Shown here one piece after another: positions 1 through 10,182 of a DNA stretch of 34,160 nucleotides. The notes below the pieces were generated by a model, which saw only the letters and a list, made by a program, of their open reading frames with translations, had not been told where the DNA came from and did not search any database. Source of the stretch: an uncultured Porphyromonadaceae bacterium (GTDB taxonomy: Bacteria > Bacteroidota > Bacteroidia > Bacteroidales > Muribaculaceae). Made by a program: the position numbers and the translations under genes. The stretch covers positions 1 through 34,160 of the forward strand of contig CAMWUY010000006.1 of the NCBI GenBank assembly GCA_947177615.1, read 5' to 3'. Each line of letters begins with the position of its first letter. Positions within the stretch are counted from its first letter, which is position 1.

Positions 1-29
1 ATTATATAGCTGATATTCAGCTATATAAT
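1..29. repeat. Perfect inverted repeat ATTATATAGCTGA-TAT-TCAGCTATATAAT, probable terminal part of an IS630-like remnant
   Basis: 13-bp arms are exact reverse complements with a 3-nt loop; lies immediately upstream of the transposase-like ATG at 37. Confidence 0.6.
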
Positions 30-36
30 ACTTGTT

Positions 37-152
37 ATGGCACGACCGAGAAAACATATCATAGAGTTTACAGACGAAGAGGTGAAAAAACTTCGGATGC
101 TCGAATTAAATTGAAGAGACTACATCCGGAACTTAATATTTTAAATCATTGA
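37..152 (+). pseudogene. Internally deleted IS630-family transposase remnant (N-terminus joined to C-terminus out of frame)
   Basis: Frame from 37 reads MARPRKHIIEFTDEEVKKLRM (IS630-like N-terminus); a second frame from 99 reads ARIKLKRLHPELNILNH* (resembles IS630 C-termini of the type ...DARIKLKRLYP...). Confidence 0.5.
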
Positions 153-441
153 GACATTACACTAGCAGGGCGATTTCTTTTATTGCTATTTTCTTTTGGA
201 GTAAGACGAAAATTTACGATCTTTGCTCCGAGGTAAATTGATGGTAGGCATACGGTGAAGCACGTATTGCACAATTGGATAAAATGGCGCGAAGAAGCCA
301 GAACGTCGGGGTTGTTCGGGCTTCTTCGTGGTATTTTGAGGTCGTTGTTTGTTGGCGTTTTGGTCAGTCAGGGTCGGGAAGATTCCAAGGTTTAATATCG
401 TACCGTTTGGCATATTCACTCGGCAAGAGGTCTTCCGTAAC

Positions 442-498
442 CGTCCGAAAAAAAAACCGACTTGATTTTTGATTTCAAGTCGGCTTTTTTCGGACGGT
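442..498 (-). terminator. Rho-independent terminator downstream of the nuo/atp cluster, nested inverted repeat, possibly bidirectional
   Basis: Minus strand: CCGACTTGA-AATCAAAAA-TCAAGTCGG followed by TTTTTTTTT; outer arms CCGTCCGAAA/TTTCGGACGG. Confidence 0.8.
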
Positions 499-602
499 TT
501 CAAAGCCTACACTCCATAGCATAAGAGACGACGGCCGGGGTGGGACGTCGTCTCTTTGATTATTGAGATTAGTGGAATCTTTTTGAATGTCCTGATGTTC
601 TA

Positions 603-2060
603 TCAGCCTATGAATGCACTTCCCACTGCATCGACACAATACTGGTAGATGTAGGGAACAAGGCCTAAGAATACTATACCTGCTACGCAGAGACAGATAG
701 CGACACGTTCGCAACGCTGACTGCGATATGACTCGATCTTTGGCGTATCGGGACTGATCCAGATAGCTTTGACCACAAGCAGATAATAGTACAGAGAGAT
801 AATAGTATTGATCAGAGCTACGAGAACGAGCATATACAGAGCCATAGATCCTGTACCTGTCACACTTGTGAAGATCAGGAATTTAGAGAAGAATCCCGCG
901 AACGGTGGAATACCCGCCAGTGAGAACATAGCCAGGGTCATGGCAAATGAGAGCCAGGGATTGGTCTTATGCAGACCGTTGTAGTCCTGCATATTGACAT
1001 ATCCGGTCTTGTTCTCAATGCTTGAGATCACGGCAAAGGCGCCGAGATTGCTGACCACATAAACGAAGATGTAGAACATCATCGAAGCAAGTCCGAGACC
1101 ATCAGCTGCAATGGCACCTAACATAAGATAGCCGGCCTGTGAAACAGATGAGAAGGCCATGAAGCGTTTCATGTTCTTCTGACGCATCGCAAAGAGGTTG
1201 CCGACAGTTATGGTGAGTATCAGTACAGCATAGAGCATCCATTCCCAGGCATCGGCATATACGGCACCAAATACCTGCACGAATATGATGAAGAATGCAA
1301 ATGTTGCAGCTCCTTTGGAAATTACCGAGAGATATGCCGTGACGGCAGTAGGAGCACCCTGATAAACATCTGCGGTCCAAAGATGGAAGGGCACCAAAGA
1401 GAGTTTGAAACCGATACCGGCGAGTACGAATGCGAGTGCAAGGACAAGCAATGCGCTCATTCCTCCGCTCCATATCTGAACGGCGATATCCTTGAAGTAT
1501 AGCGAACCACCGGAGAAGGCATACACGAAGCTAAGACCCATCAACAGAATAGCGGATGAGAAAACGGCAGTCAATATATATTTGATTGCGGCTTCATGAC
1601 TCTCATAACGGTTTTTGTTGAAAGCCACCATAGCGGCCAAGGGGAGTGAGGCAGATTCAAGACCGATGATGAACAGCAGGAAGTGACGTGCCGATATCAT
1701 CAGATACATACCGAACAGCGTGACGAGCAAAAGCTCAAAGAACTCACCACGACGCATGATCTGCTCATCAGAGTTGACCCAAGGTGCAGACTGAAGTATC
1801 ACGATAAACACGCCGACATTCAGAATACACTTCATAGCTTTGCAGGCGGTGTCATTAACATACATACCTCCGAACACCTCATACGAGTGAGAGGGGAGTA
1901 TCCATATAGCGATAGTGCTCAGCAGGAAGAGGATTGCAGTCATGGGAGTCAGAATCTTCTTAACGCCATCACCGCCGAAGGTGTCAAACAAGAAGACCAC
2001 CAGGAAAATTCCCAGAACAATCAGCTCGGGCAACATTGCCCCAAATTGTGAATAATCCAT
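603..2060 (-). CDS. nuoN: NADH-quinone oxidoreductase subunit N
   Basis: 485 aa polytopic antiporter-like protein, last gene of the nuo order; motifs such as GIGFKLSLVPFHLWTADVYQGAPTAVTAYLS. Confidence 0.95.
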   Translation of the reverse strand: MDYSQFGAMLPELIVLGIFLVVFLFDTFGGDGVKKILTPMTAILFLLSTIAIWILPSHSYEVFGGMYVNDTACKAMKCILNVGVFIVILQSAPWVNSDEQIMRRGEFFELLLVTLFGMYLMISARHFLLFIIGLESASLPLAAMVAFNKNRYESHEAAIKYILTAVFSSAILLMGLSFVYAFSGGSLYFKDIAVQIWSGGMSALLVLALAFVLAGIGFKLSLVPFHLWTADVYQGAPTAVTAYLSVISKGAATFAFFIIFVQVFGAVYADAWEWMLYAVLILTITVGNLFAMRQKNMKRFMAFSSVSQAGYLMLGAIAADGLGLASMMFYIFVYVVSNLGAFAVISSIENKTGYVNMQDYNGLHKTNPWLSFAMTLAMFSLAGIPPFAGFFSKFLIFTSVTGTGSMALYMLVLVALINTIISLYYYLLVVKAIWISPDTPKIESYRSQRCERVAICLCVAGIVFLGLVPYIYQYCVDAVGSAFIG

Positions 2061-2083
2061 TGTTGATATTGTTGATTTAGGGC

Positions 2084-3601
2084 TTAAAAGGCCGAATTCT
2101 GAATTGCATTAATAATGGGCACGAACGAATGCTGTATAGCCTCGTTGATCCAGTTGGGGAAGCAACCGATACCCGCGATACATACTATCAATGTCACCGT
2201 AGCGAGACGTTCCCACCATGTAGCATCCGTCAGCTGCAAGTGATGTTCATCCTGTACCGGACCGAGCAACAGCTTTCCTACCACACGGAGGATATAGACC
2301 GCTGTAGTCACAATAGCAGAACATGCACAGATGACGAAGATACGATGGAATGTATCTGCATCCTGGAACGATCCGAAGAAAATAGTCATCTCAGCGACGA
2401 AACCGGAGAGACCCGGCAGACCAAGAGAGGCGAAACCGGCGATCATGTAACATACACCCAGGTAAGGCATGATACGCATCAATCCACCCATCTGACGGAT
2501 GTCGCGAGTGTGAGTACGGCCGTATATCATACCGATCAGAGCAAAGAAGAGAGCAGTCATAAGACCGTGTGAGAGCATCTGCATGATACCACCGGTCATA
2601 GCAGTCTGATTGAGCATGAGGAGCGCGAAGAGCACCATACCACAGTGAGACACTGACGAATATGCATTGATATATTTAAGGTCGGTCTGTACACAAGCCG
2701 AGAATGCTCCATAAACGATAGAGATACCTGTCAGTATGATAAATATCCATGCCAACTCATTGGCAGCGGCAGGCAACAGATATATCGCTATGCGGAAACA
2801 TCCGTAACCACCGAGTTTCATCAATACTCCGGCATGCAACATAGATACAGCAGTCGGGGCACATGCGTGACCGTCAGGACTCCATGTGTGGAAGGGGAAC
2901 ATAGCACCCAGGACACCGAACCCGACGAAAGTAAAGCAGAAGAGCATATTCTGCCATGAGGGATCAATAGCGTTATTATGTGCAATCTCAAGGATATTCC
3001 ATGTGCACTCGCCACCGGCAGGTGCGCTATGCCAATAGATACCTAAGAGACCGAGCATCAGAAATGCAGAACCGCCCATCAGCATCAGTGTGAGCTTCAT
3101 CGCCGAATACTCCTTGCGTCCCGTACCCCAGAAACCGATAAGCAGATACATCGGGATAAGAGCCACCTCATAGAACATGAACATCGTGAACATGTCAATT
3201 GAGATAAAGAAGCCGAACACACCGGTTGAGAGCAGACAGTACCACAGGAAGAAGTTCTTTGGTAGCGGATCAATCTTCCATGATGCGAAAGTACCGGCGA
3301 ATACGATAATCGAGCTGAGGAGAAGCATCAAAACCGAGATACCGTCGACACCGACAGCCAAATGTATATTGAGCGGTGCGTACCACATCCAGCTACCTGT
3401 ATGCAGCATTTCATCAGTCACACCGGCAGCGCGCAGGTTCAGAAAATCAACACAGAGCCAGATAGATAGGCCGAGTAATATAGCCGAACCGATCACCATA
3501 ACCGAGCGGATAGCGTTCATGCCTTTGTTATTGCAGAGGCCGAGACCCGCCATCATCAGGACAGGGATAATAACAAACCAGATTAATATATTAGAGAACA
3601 T
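2084..3601 (-). CDS. nuoM: NADH-quinone oxidoreductase subunit M
   Basis: 505 aa, MFPFHTWSPDGHACAPTAVSMLHAGVLMKLGGYG motif typical of NuoM. Confidence 0.96.
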   Translation of the reverse strand: MFSNILIWFVIIPVLMMAGLGLCNNKGMNAIRSVMVIGSAILLGLSIWLCVDFLNLRAAGVTDEMLHTGSWMWYAPLNIHLAVGVDGISVLMLLLSSIIVFAGTFASWKIDPLPKNFFLWYCLLSTGVFGFFISIDMFTMFMFYEVALIPMYLLIGFWGTGRKEYSAMKLTLMLMGGSAFLMLGLLGIYWHSAPAGGECTWNILEIAHNNAIDPSWQNMLFCFTFVGFGVLGAMFPFHTWSPDGHACAPTAVSMLHAGVLMKLGGYGCFRIAIYLLPAAANELAWIFIILTGISIVYGAFSACVQTDLKYINAYSSVSHCGMVLFALLMLNQTAMTGGIMQMLSHGLMTALFFALIGMIYGRTHTRDIRQMGGLMRIMPYLGVCYMIAGFASLGLPGLSGFVAEMTIFFGSFQDADTFHRIFVICACSAIVTTAVYILRVVGKLLLGPVQDEHHLQLTDATWWERLATVTLIVCIAGIGCFPNWINEAIQHSFVPIINAIQNSAF

Positions 3602-3636
3602 AATCGAGATTTTTTAACGGTAATTCTGCATTAACA

Positions 3637-5580
3637 TTAGATAAGACAAAGCCATGTAACACATACGATAGCCAGAGCTCCGAGGAAGTACCAGAGCACG
3701 TAAGCCTGAACATTGCCGCTCTGCATACCGCGGATAGAATAGGAGACCTTGTTTGTGATCCATGCGAAACCATCCATAGTGGCGTCGATGACGTGTCTGT
3801 CAAACCATGCGATACTGCGACAGATGATACCGAATATAATCTTGTGTGTCACAAACTGATAAATCTCATCCCAATAGAATCTGTGATAAGCAGCAGTCCA
3901 GAGACCGGGCCAGATATTCTTGACTTTGGTCGGAATATCATTTTTCTTCATATACATCTTGGCAGCAAGCAGAATAGCAATGACGGCCACAGTCAGAGAA
4001 GTCGCTGCTACGGGAGCCTCAATATGGATAGTATATGGAGCGCCATTCCAAGTGACCAACTTACCGAATGGGATGAAACCGGCGACACAGCTCACCGCAG
4101 CAAGAAATATCAGAGGCACCGACATCTGCCAAGGTGCGTCATGCGGTTTGTGGTGAGCATAGTCCGGATTTTCCTCCCACCAGAAGATGAGGAAGTATAG
4201 ACGGAACATATAGAAAGCGGTCAGACCGGCAACCATAGTCATCCATGCGCCCCAGAACCAATGACTGCTGAACATAGCGGCGAGCATTTCATCCTTGGAG
4301 AAGAAACCCGAGAAGGGGAATATACCGGCGATCGCGAGACATCCGATAAGGAAAGTCCAGTGCGTGACAGGCATATACTTGCGCAGACCACCCATCTTGG
4401 TATAGTCGTTGGAGTGAACGGCATGTATCAATGCTCCGGCGCCAAGGAAGAGCAAAGCCTTGAACATGGCGTGAGTGAAGAGATGGAACATACCGGCCAT
4501 ATAGCCCAGTCCCGAATAGTGGACACCCGGGATAGCATAATCACGTGCCACACCGAGAGATACCATCATGAATGCTATCTGAGAGATAGTCGAGAAGGCG
4601 AGTACACGTTTGATGTCAATCTGCGTGCACGCGACAACAGCGGCATAGAATGCAGTGATGGCACCGACAACGCTGATGAATGTCATAGCGGCCTCCACAA
4701 CACAATATACGGGGAACATACGTGCCACGAGATATACACCGGCAACGACCATAGTCGCAGCGTGTATGAGTGCAGATACCGGAGTCGGACCCTCCATAGC
4801 GTCAGGGAGCCAGATGTGCAGGGGCATCATAGCCGACTTACCCATACCGCCGGTAAAGATCAATACCATAGCCCATGTCAGCACGCTTGCACCCATGAAG
4901 GTAGCACCGTGAGTCTGAGCAAGCACCTGGAAAGGATTGCTTGTCATATCGACAAAGTTGAAGGTGTTGGTATAATAACTCAGTATCAGAATACCGATCA
5001 AGAAACCGAGGTCGGCAAAACGAGTGACGATAAACGCTTTCTTGGACGCACTGACAGCTGAGGGCAACTTATAGAAGAAACCGATCAACAGATATGATGA
5101 CACACCCACGAGCTCCCAGAAGATATACATCTGAAAAATGTTGGTAGCGACAACCAGTCCGAGCATTGAGAAACTGAAGAGCGACAGGAACGCGTAATAA
5201 CGCTGAAATCCCGGTTCACCCTCCATATAGCCCCAGCTGTAGAGATGCACCATGAAAGAGATGGTAGTGATAACTACCAGCATCATTGCCGAGATCGGAT
5301 CGAGGAGGAAGCCCAGATTGACAACAAGTCTTTCCGTGAAGGCGAGCCATGTAACATCAAAGACCTGGAACTGCTGACGCACACCATCAATGATGAATGC
5401 AGCATCACCACTGAAGAAGTAAGTGAAAGCGACGATATATGACAGCGTCATACAAGTGCCCATACCCAGAATGCCAAGTACACCCGCGCACTTCTTGGTC
5501 ATCTTCACACCGCCCAGACCGAGCAGGAGGAACATGAAGAGTGGCAGGCAGAGTATCAGAATAGGTAATGTAACGCCCAT
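3637..5580 (-). CDS. nuoL: NADH-quinone oxidoreductase subunit L
   Basis: 647 aa, GKSAMMPLHIWLPDAMEGPTPVSALIHAATMVVAGVYL motif of NuoL. Confidence 0.97.
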   Translation of the reverse strand: MGVTLPILILCLPLFMFLLLGLGGVKMTKKCAGVLGILGMGTCMTLSYIVAFTYFFSGDAAFIIDGVRQQFQVFDVTWLAFTERLVVNLGFLLDPISAMMLVVITTISFMVHLYSWGYMEGEPGFQRYYAFLSLFSFSMLGLVVATNIFQMYIFWELVGVSSYLLIGFFYKLPSAVSASKKAFIVTRFADLGFLIGILILSYYTNTFNFVDMTSNPFQVLAQTHGATFMGASVLTWAMVLIFTGGMGKSAMMPLHIWLPDAMEGPTPVSALIHAATMVVAGVYLVARMFPVYCVVEAAMTFISVVGAITAFYAAVVACTQIDIKRVLAFSTISQIAFMMVSLGVARDYAIPGVHYSGLGYMAGMFHLFTHAMFKALLFLGAGALIHAVHSNDYTKMGGLRKYMPVTHWTFLIGCLAIAGIFPFSGFFSKDEMLAAMFSSHWFWGAWMTMVAGLTAFYMFRLYFLIFWWEENPDYAHHKPHDAPWQMSVPLIFLAAVSCVAGFIPFGKLVTWNGAPYTIHIEAPVAATSLTVAVIAILLAAKMYMKKNDIPTKVKNIWPGLWTAAYHRFYWDEIYQFVTHKIIFGIICRSIAWFDRHVIDATMDGFAWITNKVSYSIRGMQSGNVQAYVLWYFLGALAIVCVTWLCLI

Positions 5581-5581
5581 A

Positions 5582-5893
5582 TCAGTTCTTCATTTTGTTA
5601 GTTAGACGAATATTCATCTCCCCGATCGAACGATAGATGTTGATGATGATTGCGATGGCAATAGCGGTTTCAGCAGCAGCGATAGCTACGGCAAAAAGCG
5701 TAAAGACCATACCCTCCATCGAACCGGGGAATAAAAATCTATTGAATACGACGAAATTAAGGTCAGCGGCATTGAGCATTAGCTCGAGCGAGACCAGAAT
5801 GGCAATCATATTCTTACGGGTAACAAACCCGTAGACACCACAAGCGAACATGATGACGCTCGGGATCAGATACCATAAAATGCTTAAGTCCAT
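5582..5893 (-). CDS. nuoK: NADH-quinone oxidoreductase subunit K
   Basis: 103 aa, SLELMLNAADLNFVVF motif and position between nuoJ and nuoL. Confidence 0.95.
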   Translation of the reverse strand: MDLSILWYLIPSVIMFACGVYGFVTRKNMIAILVSLELMLNAADLNFVVFNRFLFPGSMEGMVFTLFAVAIAAAETAIAIAIIINIYRSIGEMNIRLTNKMKN

Positions 5894-5917
5894 TTTAAAT
5901 CTATTTACGGGTTTCTG

Positions 5918-6445
5918 TTATCTCTTGCGTGCAACAACGACTCCACCTATGATGCAAGCCAGCAGCAGAACGCTGACCGCCTCAAACGGGAGCAGATATT
6001 GCATACGGTTAGTTCCGGTGAACGCCTCACCGATCATCTTCATAGTGATAGTCTCCTCAGCGGCCAGACATTGAGAGAGTGACGCGCCGTTGAGCAGAGG
6101 CATTGACACAAGCGCATACGTCAGGCAAGCGACGCCGAGACCGGCAGCTATAGCACCGGCGACACGTCGATGTGCCTCAAGCGGTTTAGCCTTCTCATTA
6201 GGATTGTGCGTCAAAAGGATGGCGAATACGAAGAGCACCATGATGCCCCCGGCATAAACAGCGAGCTGGACAGCGCCCAGGAACTGATAGCCGAGCTGGA
6301 AATAGAAGATAGCGGTACCGATCAGCACGAAGAGCAGATATGTCGCCGCGCGCAATATCTTAGTGGTTCGTACAGCCATGAAACTGAAGACCACTATAGC
6401 GATCGCCACTACAAAATAAAGTATTATGTTTCCTACTGAATCCAT
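5918..6445 (-). CDS. nuoJ: NADH-quinone oxidoreductase subunit J
   Basis: 175 aa, AVQLAVYAGGIMVLFVFAILL motif of NuoJ. Confidence 0.94.
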   Translation of the reverse strand: MDSVGNIILYFVVAIAIVVFSFMAVRTTKILRAATYLLFVLIGTAIFYFQLGYQFLGAVQLAVYAGGIMVLFVFAILLTHNPNEKAKPLEAHRRVAGAIAAGLGVACLTYALVSMPLLNGASLSQCLAAEETITMKMIGEAFTGTNRMQYLLPFEAVSVLLLACIIGGVVVARKR

Positions 6446-6450
6446 ATCGT

Positions 6451-7086
6451 TTACTTGGATGTTTCGTTGTTAGTATCCTCCTTAGCCGGAGCTGCACTTG
6501 ATGCGGCAGAGGCAGCGGCAGCCTCTTTCTCTGCTTTAATTTTAGCAGCCTTAGCGAGAGCCTCGGCCTTAATACGTGCAAGTTTCTCCGGATCCATCGC
6601 AGGCTTTGGAGCAGCCGGAGCAGTATCTTCAGCCGGCTCCGGACGGTAATTGAGTTGTTTCACAAGTTTGTCACGGGTGAAGACAGCCTGCTCAAAATCG
6701 TTGGAAAACTCGAGCGCATCCTGCGGACAAGTAGTGACACAGAGCATGCAGAAAGTACATGAACCGAGGTCATACATATACTTGTCAAGTTTACGCTTCT
6801 TCTTTCCGTCCGGCAATTCCACCATCTTAGTGGTGAGTTGAATGGTGCCGTTAGGACAATTCATCTGGCAGATACCGCAACCGATGCACTTATGATGTCC
6901 CTGTTCATCATATTTCAGTGTCAATTCGGCACGGAAACGATCAGGGATATTAAGTGTAGCACGGTTCTCAGGATACTGTTCCGTCACCTTGGGAGTGACA
7001 AGTTCCTTACCGGTCACCTGCATACCGGTGAGAAGACTTCTGACCCCCTCACCGACACCTTTGAAATATTCTTTTATACTACTCAT
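6451..7086 (-). CDS. nuoI: NADH-quinone oxidoreductase subunit I (2x[4Fe-4S]) with Ala/Lys-rich C-terminal tail
   Basis: CIGCGICQMNCP and CTFCMLCVTTCP ferredoxin motifs; located directly upstream of nuoJ. Confidence 0.94.
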   Translation of the reverse strand: MSSIKEYFKGVGEGVRSLLTGMQVTGKELVTPKVTEQYPENRATLNIPDRFRAELTLKYDEQGHHKCIGCGICQMNCPNGTIQLTTKMVELPDGKKKRKLDKYMYDLGSCTFCMLCVTTCPQDALEFSNDFEQAVFTRDKLVKQLNYRPEPAEDTAPAAPKPAMDPEKLARIKAEALAKAAKIKAEKEAAAASAASSAAPAKEDTNNETSK

Positions 7087-7129
7087 TTTCAGACTTTAAA
7101 AAGAAAATGTTGTCAATTCCAATAACTCA

Positions 7130-8020
7130 TCAACGTTCAACCTGCCCACCCAATATATCGAGCAGTTCGGTAGTGATAGATTGCTGACGTAACTTGTTGT
7201 ATTCAAGCTGCAACTCCTCCTGAAGTTTCTTGGCATTATCGTTAGCGCTCTGCATAGCCATAACTCGGGCGGCCTGCTCTGAAGCACGGTTTTCAATAGT
7301 TATCTCATTCATCGTGCTCTGTACCATCATAGGCAACAGTTCATTGAAGATACTATTGGGATCCGGCTCAAAGAGATACAATCTGTCATCATTGCCCTCT
7401 CCACTCTCCTGTTCGAGCAAAGTCGCGGCACTCACTGGGAAGAGCACATCGACAGCCAGGCGTTGGCGAGCAATAGAATGAAATTGCATATATACTACCT
7501 TCACCAGATCAAGCGAACCGGAGGAGAACTCATGTCTCAACATCTCAGTGAAGTCGTTGACACGCTTACCCTCCATTTTAGAGTCAATACCGGGAAGGAG
7601 TCTTACATCAGTATTGCCACCCTTGAGAGATAAACATGGCTTGACGATCTTGGAGCCTACGGGATAAACCGTCAATTCAACATCCTCTCCGTACTGCTGA
7701 CGCAGAGCATTGAGCTCAACGAGAAGGTGCTTGAAGATATTGAGATTATATGCTCCGCAGAGACCATCGTCACTACCGAAGACTACCACACCGACACGCT
7801 TGACCTCGCGTTCCTCGATAAGTGGAGAATGAAACTCCACACCCGACGAGAGTATGTGGCCCATAATCTGACGTATCTGATTTTTGAACGGCAGAAGCTG
7901 TTGCAGAGCCTGCTGGCTCTTATGAACCTTGGCTGAGGATATCATCTTCATGGCGCCGGTGATTTTCTCGCTTGACGTCACGGATCCGATACGTGTCTTT
8001 AATTCCCTGAGGGTTGCCAT
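7130..8020 (-). CDS. atpG: F1Fo ATP synthase gamma subunit
   Basis: N-term MATLRELKTRIGSVTSSEKITGAMKMISSAK, C-term ENRASEQAARVMAMQSANDNA...YNKLRQQSITTELLDILGG. Confidence 0.97.
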   Translation of the reverse strand: MATLRELKTRIGSVTSSEKITGAMKMISSAKVHKSQQALQQLLPFKNQIRQIMGHILSSGVEFHSPLIEEREVKRVGVVVFGSDDGLCGAYNLNIFKHLLVELNALRQQYGEDVELTVYPVGSKIVKPCLSLKGGNTDVRLLPGIDSKMEGKRVNDFTEMLRHEFSSGSLDLVKVVYMQFHSIARQRLAVDVLFPVSAATLLEQESGEGNDDRLYLFEPDPNSIFNELLPMMVQSTMNEITIENRASEQAARVMAMQSANDNAKKLQEELQLEYNKLRQQSITTELLDILGGQVER

Positions 8021-8048
8021 TGTTTATATAGAATTTACTACGTTTCTT

Positions 8049-9629
8049 TTACTTGGATCCATAGCGGCTGCTGACTTCGGCAGCACATTCACGGATCTTA
8101 TTTTCGATATCTTCTGTCAGCTTGCCTGCTTTGATCTCATCAAGCACTTCTTTCTGATACTTAGCCTTAACGAGCTGAATGAAGTCTGCTTCAAACTCAT
8201 GAACCTTCTCAAGGGGCACATTCTCCAACAGACCATTAACACCACAATAAATTACAGCCACCTGATTTTCTACGGGCCAAGGATCATATTGCGGTTGGAT
8301 GAGAAGCTGCTGGTTCTTACGACCACGGTCAATCACCTTGGCGGTCACGGGATCGATATCACCACCGAACTTGGTGAATGATTCCAATTCACGGAACTGT
8401 GCCTGCGCGATTTTTAGTGTACCTGCCACTTTCTTCATCGGCTTGATCTGTGCATTACCACCCACGCGGGATACGGAGATACCGACGTTGATAGCAGGAC
8501 GAATACCCTGGTTGAAGAGTGAAGTCTCGAGGAATATCTGACCATCAGTGATTGAGATAACGTTGGTCGGAATATACGCGGAGACGTCACCGGCCTGTGT
8601 CTCGATAATCGGGAGCGCAGTGAGTGAACCACCACCCTTTACAATAGGCTTGAGCGCATCGGGGAGGTCATTCATCTGGCTTGCGACCTCTTGGTCCTTG
8701 ATGATCTTTGCGGCACGTTCCAACAGACGAGAGTGCAGGTAGAAGATATCACCCGGATATGCCTCACGACCCGAAGGACGCTTCAAGATGAGTGAGATCT
8801 CACGATATGCGACAGCCTGCTTGGAGAGGTCATCATAAACAATAAGAGCATCCCGGCCGGTATCGCGGAAGAACTCACCGATAGCTACACCTGCAAAAGG
8901 AGCGTAATAACGCATAGATGCAGAGTCAGATGCCATAGCAGCCACGACCACAGTGTATTCCAGTGCGCCATACTTCTCGAGAGTATGCACGATAGATGCG
9001 ACGGAAGAAGCTTTCTGTCCGATAGCCACATAAATGCAATACACGGGTTTACCGGCGAGATAATTCTCACGCTGATTGATGATAGTATCAATAGCAATGG
9101 CAGTCTTACCGATCTGACGGTCACCGATGATAAGCTCACGCTGACCGCGTCCGATAGGTATCATAGAATCGACAGCCTTGATACCGGTCTGTAACGGCTG
9201 GTTAACCGGCTGACGGAAAATAACACCCGGAGCCTTACGCTCCAATGGGAGATTGATGAGATCACCCTCGATGGGTCCTTTGCCATCGATAGGCTGGCCA
9301 AGCATATTGACAACACGTCCGAGCAAACCTTCACCTACAGGTATAGATGCGATTTTACCCGTGCGACGCACCGACATATTCTCGGTCACGGTATTAACTT
9401 TGTCAAGAAGCACAACACCGACATTGCTCTCCTCAAGGTTCAGAGCCACACCTGTTGCACCGTTTTCAAATTCCACCAACTCATTGGATTTGACATTTTC
9501 AAGTCCATAGACGTGAGCCACACCATCACCGACTTCGAGGACGGTACCCACCTCTTCAAACTTGACCTTGGAGTCAATATTGTCGAGTTGCTGTTTCAGT
9601 ATATCAGATATTTCGCTTGGGTTAAGCAT
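8049..9629 (-). CDS. atpA: F1Fo ATP synthase alpha subunit
   Basis: [19 protein letters not shown]-loop, [48 protein letters not shown]. Confidence 0.98.
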   Translation of the reverse strand: MLNPSEISDILKQQLDNIDSKVKFEEVGTVLEVGDGVAHVYGLENVKSNELVEFENGATGVALNLEESNVGVVLLDKVNTVTENMSVRRTGKIASIPVGEGLLGRVVNMLGQPIDGKGPIEGDLINLPLERKAPGVIFRQPVNQPLQTGIKAVDSMIPIGRGQRELIIGDRQIGKTAIAIDTIINQRENYLAGKPVYCIYVAIGQKASSVASIVHTLEKYGALEYTVVVAAMASDSASMRYYAPFAGVAIGEFFRDTGRDALIVYDDLSKQAVAYREISLILKRPSGREAYPGDIFYLHSRLLERAAKIIKDQEVASQMNDLPDALKPIVKGGGSLTALPIIETQAGDVSAYIPTNVISITDGQIFLETSLFNQGIRPAINVGISVSRVGGNAQIKPMKKVAGTLKIAQAQFRELESFTKFGGDIDPVTAKVIDRGRKNQQLLIQPQYDPWPVENQVAVIYCGVNGLLENVPLEKVHEFEADFIQLVKAKYQKEVLDEIKAGKLTEDIENKIRECAAEVSSRYGSK

Positions 9630-9633
9630 CTCT

Positions 9634-10176
9634 TTAGCTGTTTATAAGGTTTAATCGTAACTGTTCGAGCTCATTACTCAATGATGCGTCCATACGAGAA
9701 TCGTCGACATCGATGATGAAACCGCCAATGACAGCCGGCTCGACATTATAAGTGTATTCGAGCTTACGGTCAGGGAAAGCGGCCTCAATCATCTGTTTGA
9801 TACGCTTGAGTTCGTCCTCACCGAGTTTAACAGCGGTGGTGATACGGACTTGAGATATCCTGTTAATGTCGCGATATATGTCTCTATAGGCAAGGGCCAT
9901 GCGGTAGGCATAATCCTCACGGTGCTGCTCCAGAATGAGCTTCACAAATCCGAGATAATCATTCTCTACATTTTCCCCGGCGGCCGATTTAAGCAGTTGC
10001 GCCTTATCCTCCTTGCTTACAAAGGGATTACCAAGCACCTTCTGCAATCCGGGATTGGCGGTGAAGGCACTGATGACATCTTTCATCTCATCATAGACCT
10101 CACGGGTATTGCCATGTGCGTCGGCGAATTTATATAAAGCCTTCGCATATCGGCGGGGTATCAGGCCATTGTCCAT
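9634..10176 (-). CDS. atpH: F1Fo ATP synthase delta subunit
   Basis: 180 aa, [18 protein letters not shown]-term, [25 protein letters not shown]-term. Confidence 0.94.
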   Translation of the reverse strand: MDNGLIPRRYAKALYKFADAHGNTREVYDEMKDVISAFTANPGLQKVLGNPFVSKEDKAQLLKSAAGENVENDYLGFVKLILEQHREDYAYRMALAYRDIYRDINRISQVRITTAVKLGEDELKRIKQMIEAAFPDRKLEYTYNVEPAVIGGFIIDVDDSRMDASLSNELEQLRLNLINS

Positions 10177-10182
10177 TTGCTA

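Noticed and set aside
186-503. 105-aa minus-strand ORF and overlapping 65-aa plus-strand ORF left of nuoN
   Set aside because: Run through the terminator hairpin and A/T tracts; no plausible start context or family.
4261-5061. 266-aa plus-strand ORF antisense to nuoL
   Set aside because: Fully inside nuoL; Cys/His-rich low-complexity composition typical of a shadow frame; no recognisable domain.
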